Shown piece after piece: positions 49,267-53,827 of a stretch of 53,827 bases of DNA. Source of the stretch: IMCC26077 sp964561165 (lineage in GTDB: Bacteria; Actinomycetota; Actinomycetes; Nanopelagicales; Nanopelagicaceae). Both the position numbers and the translations under genes were made by a program. The notes below the pieces were generated by a model. That model did not search any database. It saw only the letters and a program-made list of their open reading frames with translations, and was not told the DNA's origin. Within the stretch, counting starts at the first letter, position 1; the number at the start of each line of letters is the position of its first letter. The stretch lies in the NCBI GenBank assembly GCA_964561165.1, contig CAZLOJ010000006.1, positions 1 to 53,827 of the forward strand. The letters run 5' to 3'.

Positions 49267-50861
49267 GCAGTTCGACGAATAACCTGTCCAGGTCGCTTGC
49301 CTTTGTGGGCACCGTTCTGTACAACAATTTCGCCATTAACTAATACTGCAGTAATTCCATCTGGGTAAACCTGAGGTTTTGCAATAGTAGACCTGCTATT
49401 CACGGTATCCGCATTAAAAAGGACTAGATCTGCGAAATAACCCTCTTTGATTTCGCCGCGCTTTTGGATATTAAATCGCTCAGCTACCTTCTTTGTCATT
49501 TTGTGAATTGCAGTCTCTAGAGTCAAAGTACCTAACTCACGAACATGGTGCGCCAAGTACTCAATATGGCCACAATATGGATGTTGTGACGAAGTTACTT
49601 CGGAGAGTGCGCCATGATCTGTACTGGTATACCCATCAACACCGAGTGAGAAATCTGGATGCGAAATCATCTCTTTAAGGTGATCATCAGTAAACAACTC
49701 ACCAACCATGATGAGGTTTAGGCACTGATCGCCAGCGGCGGCCATGATGTCGAAGTAGCAATCCCATTCATCCTTGCCCAAGATTTCAGAGATAGCAGGG
49801 AATGAGAGCCCTTGTAGCTCTGGGAAATTTGGCGAACCCTCGAGATACACCCGGTGCCATTGACCCTTATGAATGAAGCGCCAATAACGATCGCATTGCG
49901 TGCGAAGCTCTTTACGCATCGCTGGATCTGCACAGGCCTCTGCAATTGCTTTTGGTCCTAAATTGACCAAGTCACGCGGCAAAATTGCATACATCGCGCC
50001 GATGCCCTCACGGAACGGCGTGGTATCAGCGGTGATGTCTAAGCCCGCTTTCTGAGCATTTTCCATGATGTCAACAGCACGTCGCCATGCATTTTGTGGT
50101 GCATTTGAGTCATGACGAACATTGAAGTGTGAAATCTGTCCGCGAACTCCGCCAGCTCGGGTGATATCTACAAACTCATTGATTGCATCAAAAATCTCAG
50201 AATCTCGGTTACGTACGTGGCTGGCATAAATTCCATCATATTTACCAACTGCGGTAATGATGTCTTTCAATTCTGCAGATGTGGAGTAAGAACCTGGGGC
50301 AAATTCAAGTCCGGAACTTAAGCCTAATGCGCCAGCTTCCATACTATCTTCGATGAAATTTTTCATACTCTTTAACTGATCATCGGTGACCTTCTCTTCA
50401 CCCATGATGCCAGCTGCTAGGCGAAGGCTGTTATGCCCAATCAAAAATGCAAAATTGGTAGACGTTTTCATCCGCTCCATCTCGGAGAGATACTCGCCAA
50501 AAGTGCGCCACGTTACTTCTCCTGTATATGCGTAATTCTTGAGACGCTTTTCGGTAAACGGAACTGAAACTTCTGAGAGTGGGGCGCTGGAAAATCCGCA
50601 GTTGCCAACAATCTCAGTGGTGACGCCTTGGTGGACTGAACTTTCGTTATCCGGATTGGTATGGAACGTGAAATCAGAGTGGCTATGTGGATCGATAAAC
50701 CCTGGTGAGAGTGTTAACCCTGTTCCATTTATTTCGACGTTTGCTTGACCAACGCTTCCGATCTGAGTGATCTTGTCGCCAACTATTCCGACATCTGCAA
50801 CGAATCGATCTCGTCCACTGCCATCGACAATTTGAGCCCCTCGTATCGCAATGTCAATCAT
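49263..50861 (-). CDS. N-acyl-D-amino-acid deacylase-type amidohydrolase
   Basis: About 532 residues of the amidohydrolase superfamily, D-aminoacylase group. The HxH zinc motif is in SPGFIDPHSHSDFTFH (about 54-69, HSHSD), and the GVTTEIVGNCGFSSAPL segment (about 80-96) is characteristic of the N-acyl-D-amino-acid deacylases, as are SSGLEFAPGSYS and YASHVRNRD with the catalytic Arg/His. The C-terminal KRGEIKEGYFADLVLF is the standard composite-domain end. These enzymes release the D-amino acid from N-acyl-D-Asp, -Glu or neutral residues, for example from peptidoglycan or aged proteins. ATG 50861 has GAGGG about 10 bases upstream; a GTG two codons earlier is possible. It is divergent from the second MR/MLE gene. 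Confidence 0.87.
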   Translation of the reverse strand: MIDIAIRGAQIVDGSGRDRFVADVGIVGDKITQIGSVGQANVEINGTGLTLSPGFIDPHSHSDFTFHTNPDNESSVHQGVTTEIVGNCGFSSAPLSEVSVPFTEKRLKNYAYTGEVTWRTFGEYLSEMERMKTSTNFAFLIGHNSLRLAAGIMGEEKVTDDQLKSMKNFIEDSMEAGALGLSSGLEFAPGSYSTSAELKDIITAVGKYDGIYASHVRNRDSEIFDAINEFVDITRAGGVRGQISHFNVRHDSNAPQNAWRRAVDIMENAQKAGLDITADTTPFREGIGAMYAILPRDLVNLGPKAIAEACADPAMRKELRTQCDRYWRFIHKGQWHRVYLEGSPNFPELQGLSFPAISEILGKDEWDCYFDIMAAAGDQCLNLIMVGELFTDDHLKEMISHPDFSLGVDGYTSTDHGALSEVTSSQHPYCGHIEYLAHHVRELGTLTLETAIHKMTKKVAERFNIQKRGEIKEGYFADLVLFNADTVNSRSTIAKPQVYPDGITAVLVNGEIVVQNGAHKGKRPGQVIRRTA

Positions 50862-50880
50862 GTCCACTCACCCTCTATGT

Positions 50881-50920
50881 TCTTGGCAAGACAGTACTGA
50901 CTATCTATACTCTGTCAAGA
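50881..50920. promoter_or_regulatory. Bidirectional promoter with palindromic operator candidates
   Basis: On the plus strand TTGGCA (50883-50888), a 17-base spacer and TATACT (50906-50911) form a good sigma-70 promoter for the MR/MLE gene. On the minus strand TTGACA (50918-50913), a 16-base spacer and TACTGT (50896-50891) form one for the deacylase gene, so the two interlock. The region also contains a perfect CAGTACTG palindrome (50892-50899), a TCTTG-G-CAAGA palindrome (50881-50891) and a similar half site TCTGTCAAGA (50911-50920), all candidate operator sites for one shared regulator. Confidence 0.6.
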
Positions 50921-50948
50921 CTTTTTGATGTGTTTAGAGAGGAATGAA

Positions 50949-52082
50949 GTGAAAATCACTGAAATCAGAATTGCTGGGCTTAGAGGTGCTACTCCCAAAG
51001 GTGGTTGGAGTGAGGAACTCGAACCAGAGAATGTGGTGCACACTCTCGTTGCAATTCATACTGATGAAGGGCTTGTTGGTATCGGTGCGGTTTTCACAAG
51101 TGAAGAATTAGTTCGCGCATCTCTTGAAATCTTGAAACCGCTTCTCATTGGTGAGAGCGCTGTAGAACCAGAGCGAGTGAGCGAGAAGCTCCATCAGAAC
51201 ACCTTTTGGCTTGGCCGCGGTGGTTCGATTACACACACGATTAGCGGAATTGATATCGCGCTCTGGGATCTCTTCGGTAAGGTGACAAAACAACCGATTG
51301 GTCGATTCTTCGGTGGTCGCTTACGTGAGAAAGTGATGCCTTATGCATCGCTGCTCATGGATGAGCCGCCCATCATGCAAGCGAATTTGCGAAACCTGCT
51401 CTCTCAAGGCTTCAAAGCATTCAAAATCGGTTGGGGAACATTTGGTCGGATTAGCCCTGCCAATGATGAACTCCTCGTTCGAAGCGCTCGCGAAGCAATT
51501 GGTGATGATTGCTTCCTGGCTGTCGATGCTGGTGGTTCTGATGCATACTGGAAGGGAAGTTTGCGTTGGGCCATTAATGCCTCACACATGTTGGCCGAGT
51601 ACAACGTAGGTTGGTTCGAAGAAGCGCTTCACCCAGATGATCTCGAAGGATTTAAAACGCTTCGTAAAGCTTCACCAGTGCCAATCTCAGGTGGAGAGGT
51701 ATTAACTCGCCGCCAGAGTTTCATTCCCTTTATCACGCAAGGTGCTTTCGACATCATCCAACCCGATGTGGTCAAGTGTGGTGGCATTAGTGAGTGGCGC
51801 CGTATCGCGAATATGGCTGAGGATCATGGAATACAAATGATTCCCCACGGTTGGAACACGGCCGTAGGTCTTGCGACAGATCTCCAACTCTCTTCCGCTT
51901 TCCATCGCACCAACTTTGTCGAGTACTGCACAGGTGCACCGTATGTTGATGACATCACGAAGAAGCCGTGGGTGCTTGATAAGGAAGGCATGCTCGAGAT
52001 TCCTAGTGGGCCTGGCATTGGAATTGAATTGGATCCCGCAAAGGTTGAGAAATATAGCGGCGTAACTAATTTACTTTCATAG
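50949..52082 (+). CDS. Mandelate racemase/muconate lactonizing family enzyme
   Basis: A 377-residue enolase-superfamily enzyme with the same architecture as the protein at 1544-2722: capping domain to about 125, barrel with K159 in KAFKIGWG, metal ligands D193 (AVDAGG), E224/225 (GWFEEAL) and E250 (SGGEV), and the Asp-His dyad D273 (QPDVV) and H300 (IPHGW). It is probably a dehydratase or racemase for a sugar or hydroxy acid; the substrate is not readable. I used GTG 50949 because GAGAGGAA lies nine bases upstream and homologues start near VKITEI; an ATG eight codons before it is less likely. It shares a control region with the deacylase gene, hinting at a common regulon. Confidence 0.88.
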   Translation: MKITEIRIAGLRGATPKGGWSEELEPENVVHTLVAIHTDEGLVGIGAVFTSEELVRASLEILKPLLIGESAVEPERVSEKLHQNTFWLGRGGSITHTISGIDIALWDLFGKVTKQPIGRFFGGRLREKVMPYASLLMDEPPIMQANLRNLLSQGFKAFKIGWGTFGRISPANDELLVRSAREAIGDDCFLAVDAGGSDAYWKGSLRWAINASHMLAEYNVGWFEEALHPDDLEGFKTLRKASPVPISGGEVLTRRQSFIPFITQGAFDIIQPDVVKCGGISEWRRIANMAEDHGIQMIPHGWNTAVGLATDLQLSSAFHRTNFVEYCTGAPYVDDITKKPWVLDKEGMLEIPSGPGIGIELDPAKVEKYSGVTNLLS

Positions 52083-52091
52083 GCGGCGGAA

Positions 52092-53690
52092 TCACTTCTT
52101 TTTATACCCAGATGGACACTTGGGGTTCGCCCCAGTGACTTTCTTGACTGCTTTCCCTTTAGTACAGGTAATCGTGTTTACGGCTGCACCTTTCGTACTC
52201 TTTGCAGCTGGTTTCGCGGCCGCACCAATTTCGGCTTTCTGTACCAGCTTTATTCGAATAGTAGGGCTCGAGAACGTGAAGTTCTTCGCGCTCAAATATA
52301 ACCACTGACGATTCGCATCTTCTCGAAGTGACTCAGTGGAAATATCTTGAGTCGATCCATCGCTCGATACAACAGAGATTGATGCCCCTAACGGAGCGTT
52401 CGAAAAACCATAAAGGCAACGCGCAAATTCAGAGCGAAGTGCAAGATCGTAAGTACCTCTAGTCAATGTCTTGCCATCTGCAAGGTGATGTGCGCCACCA
52501 ACTCGATAATTCAAAGAAGTTCCATCGAAAGAGGGTGGACCGGGGTCGTAAGTTGAGGCATTCGTTGTAACTAAGCCCAAGATCTTGCTCTTATCTTTAA
52601 AGCAATCACTTCCGGTACCCATCCCCAGGCCAGAACCAAATCGCCAAATCGAGGTCACCAATTCACCTGATTCGACAACGCTGCTGAATGCAAGAAAATC
52701 ATTCATCGCATATTGTGGCCATGGGCCAAGATCAATCGTTTCGCTACTAATTTTGTCAGAAGCGGCCAAGTTTGCACGCCGTTTATCCCAGTACTTGTCT
52801 ATCTCTGGGTATTTGGTTAATTCACTCTTGGCGACAAATGCATGAATGCTAGGAACATCAATGGGGCTTGCCTCAACACGAAGCGCATTAAGAGTCTTTG
52901 AGATGGGCGTCACCTCCATAGAGACGTCCTGCATTCGGCCAAAAAGAAATCCAGTTAAAGAGTTATCCATTCTGACCGTGAGAGCGACTTTCGTGCCCGG
53001 CAAGAAATCTGTGATGACAGCGCAATCGCTCTTGTCGGTCCACAAGCATCTTTCTTCAGAGGTAGTAGGACGAACCTTCACCGGAAAGACATTTGCCGAA
53101 AAGTTCCCTAACTCAAATGAACATGATCGTGCATCCGTTACGCATGCTTTATTTCGCATGTTCTGCAGGTCCAAATGAACATGTACTGCGAATTGGTCGA
53201 CACCAAGTGCATTTAGTGTGCTCTTTGAGCGCCACAGGCTAATTCCGCCACCGAATGGTGTGCCTCGAGTTTTGCTCGCCAAAAATTTTGGCGAAGGAGC
53301 TACATAATCGAATGTGGCGGGCTCCAATTTGCCTGCTGCATTCGATAGCTCAAGTGAATCAATACACAACTCTCCCTCATTTAATGAGCATGGCGGAAGA
53401 ATGAAGTTAGCTGCAATGGAATCTGCATTTGCACATGCAGGATCATCTACTGAAAGGCATGAAACAACACGGGTATAGAGCCCTGATGTTGCTCCCTCTG
53501 CGTAGGAATAGCCTGATACCCAGGACTTTTCTCGCACTCCAGGTGTAAACGCTTCGGTTGATGAGAAGCCAAGTGATGGAACCTTGGGCCACCACGCTCT
53601 CTCTAAAGAATTTGCCGCATGTGTGGCAGGAGAAAAAGCCGCAAGAAACATCAGCGCTGTAATTGAGAAGTGGAGCGCTCGTGATTTCAT
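52092..53690 (-). CDS. Secreted protein of unknown function with Lys/Cys-rich C-terminal tail
   Basis: A 532-residue exported protein. The signal peptide is about residues 1-25 (MKSRALHFSITALMFLAAFS... THA). The mature part is beta-rich with several Cys pairs and no motif I recognise. The C-terminus has a Lys/Ala-rich linker (AAAKPAAKSTKGAA) followed by VNTITCTKGKAVKKVTGANP and a final KCPSGYKKK, a two-cysteine basic cap. Such tails, as I recall, recur on secreted proteins of freshwater actinobacteria and may be wall-binding or sorting elements. ATG 53690 is used because TACTCT lies six bases upstream and it opens the signal peptide; a frame extending to 53747 adds 19 residues that spoil it. 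Confidence 0.8.
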   Translation of the reverse strand: MKSRALHFSITALMFLAAFSPATHAANSLERAWWPKVPSLGFSSTEAFTPGVREKSWVSGYSYAEGATSGLYTRVVSCLSVDDPACANADSIAANFILPPCSLNEGELCIDSLELSNAAGKLEPATFDYVAPSPKFLASKTRGTPFGGGISLWRSKSTLNALGVDQFAVHVHLDLQNMRNKACVTDARSCSFELGNFSANVFPVKVRPTTSEERCLWTDKSDCAVITDFLPGTKVALTVRMDNSLTGFLFGRMQDVSMEVTPISKTLNALRVEASPIDVPSIHAFVAKSELTKYPEIDKYWDKRRANLAASDKISSETIDLGPWPQYAMNDFLAFSSVVESGELVTSIWRFGSGLGMGTGSDCFKDKSKILGLVTTNASTYDPGPPSFDGTSLNYRVGGAHHLADGKTLTRGTYDLALRSEFARCLYGFSNAPLGASISVVSSDGSTQDISTESLREDANRQWLYLSAKNFTFSSPTIRIKLVQKAEIGAAAKPAAKSTKGAAVNTITCTKGKAVKKVTGANPKCPSGYKKK

Positions 53691-53696
53691 GACGTA

Positions 53697-53702
53697 AGAG
53701 TA
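53697..53702 (-). promoter_or_regulatory. -10 element TACTCT, leaderless start of the Lys-tail protein
   Basis: TACTCT on the minus strand, then TACGTC, then the ATG at 53690. No ribosome site. Confidence 0.5.
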
Positions 53703-53738
53703 CATTTCCAATGAAATTATGGTGACTAGTCCACTAAT

Positions 53739-53758
53739 TTCAGCCAACTTCAGCCAAG
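53739..53758. repeat. Tandem 10-bp repeat upstream of the Lys-tail protein
   Basis: TTCAGCCAAC and TTCAGCCAAG are adjacent, one mismatch apart, about 37 bases upstream of the -10 on the minus strand. The 10-bp period places both on the same face of the helix; an activator site is possible. Confidence 0.4.
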
Positions 53759-53773
53759 TTCGTGCAGCTCTAG

Positions 53774-53827
53774 TGGGGCCGCCTCCGGGATTTGAACCCG
53801 GGACCTACGCATTACGAGTGCGTTGCT
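53774..53827 (-). tRNA. tRNA-Thr (anticodon CGT), 5' part beyond window
   Basis: Read on the minus strand, the sequence gives the anticodon stem ACGCA/TGCGT with loop CTCGTAA (anticodon CGT, reading ACG, threonine), a variable loop, the T arm CCGGG-TTCAAAT-CCCGG, the acceptor 3' strand AGGCGGC, a discriminator C and an encoded CCA at 53774-53776. The acceptor 5' strand and most of the D arm lie beyond the right edge. Confidence 0.9.

Noticed and set aside
1..53827. Prophage, insertion sequence, CRISPR array, toxin-antitoxin or defence island
   Set aside because: No integrase, transposase, terminal inverted repeats, spaced direct-repeat array or recognisable defence genes were found; the core gene order is conserved.

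Overview
This 53.8 kb window reads as a chromosomal segment of a streamlined, moderate-GC Actinomycetota bacterium, most likely a freshwater Nanopelagicales (acI-type) lineage. The class assignment is well supported by the mycothiol glycosyltransferase mshA, carD, senX3-regX3, a DUF2516 protein, the tiny bS22-like ribosomal protein, ClpC, and a gene order that closely follows the Mycobacterium cysS-ispF-ispD-carD-lpqE...radA...clpC...lysS...fol-ftsH-hpt-tilS region. The narrower placement is inferred from GC (roughly half, by eye), very short intergenic spaces and many small secreted proteins. No phage, insertion sequence, CRISPR array or rRNA was seen, and no stretch above 300 bases lacks a gene.

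Layout. 1-3.5 kb: the start of a repeat-rich secreted protein that runs off the left edge, an enolase-superfamily (MR/MLE) enzyme and an SGNH hydrolase. 3.5-8.2 kb: rlmB-cysS-ispF-ispD-carD (minus) and a divergent LpqE-like lipoprotein. 8.2-15.3 kb: a phosphate-response block (regX3-senX3 divergent from phoU, with a three-unit PHO-box candidate between them), then gpmA, a YbjN protein, mshA, a DUF2516 protein, asparaginase II, a nitrobindin-like protein and a 57-aa membrane protein. 15.3-20.7 kb: a DsrE-like protein, a secreted HExxH metalloprotease with a beta-rich tail, bS22, a secreted propeller-like protein and proC. 20.7-26.3 kb: a cysteine-rich YkgJ-like protein, radA, mutY and clpC. 26.5-38.9 kb: one long minus-strand operon, tilS-hpt-ftsH-folE-folP-folB-folK-panC-nadB-nadC-coaX-lysS-argA-like-peptidase E-like, joining folate, pantothenate/CoA and NAD synthesis to tRNA and proteolysis functions by overlapping stops and starts. 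38.9-45.7 kb: two secreted cell-surface proteins (NlpC/P60; thermonuclease-LTD-PASTA), three EamA permeases and a SpoU methyltransferase. 45.7-53.7 kb: accessory catabolism (MMSDH, Zn-alcohol dehydrogenase, D-aminoacylase-type amidohydrolase, second MR/MLE enzyme) with an LMW phosphatase, TspO and a secreted protein with a Lys/Cys-rich tail. A partial tRNA-Thr(CGT) closes the right edge.

Two regulatory themes stand out. First, at least fourteen starts lack a ribosome binding site and carry TANNNT six or seven bases before the start codon, as expected for leaderless mRNAs. Second, two divergent intergenic regions carry operator-like architecture: the PHO-box repeats (10003-10035) and an interlocked bidirectional promoter with palindromes (50881-50920). 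I did not find a clear-cut new defence or biosynthetic system. The most novel material is the set of secreted proteins of unknown role and the compact leaderless/divergent promoter design.
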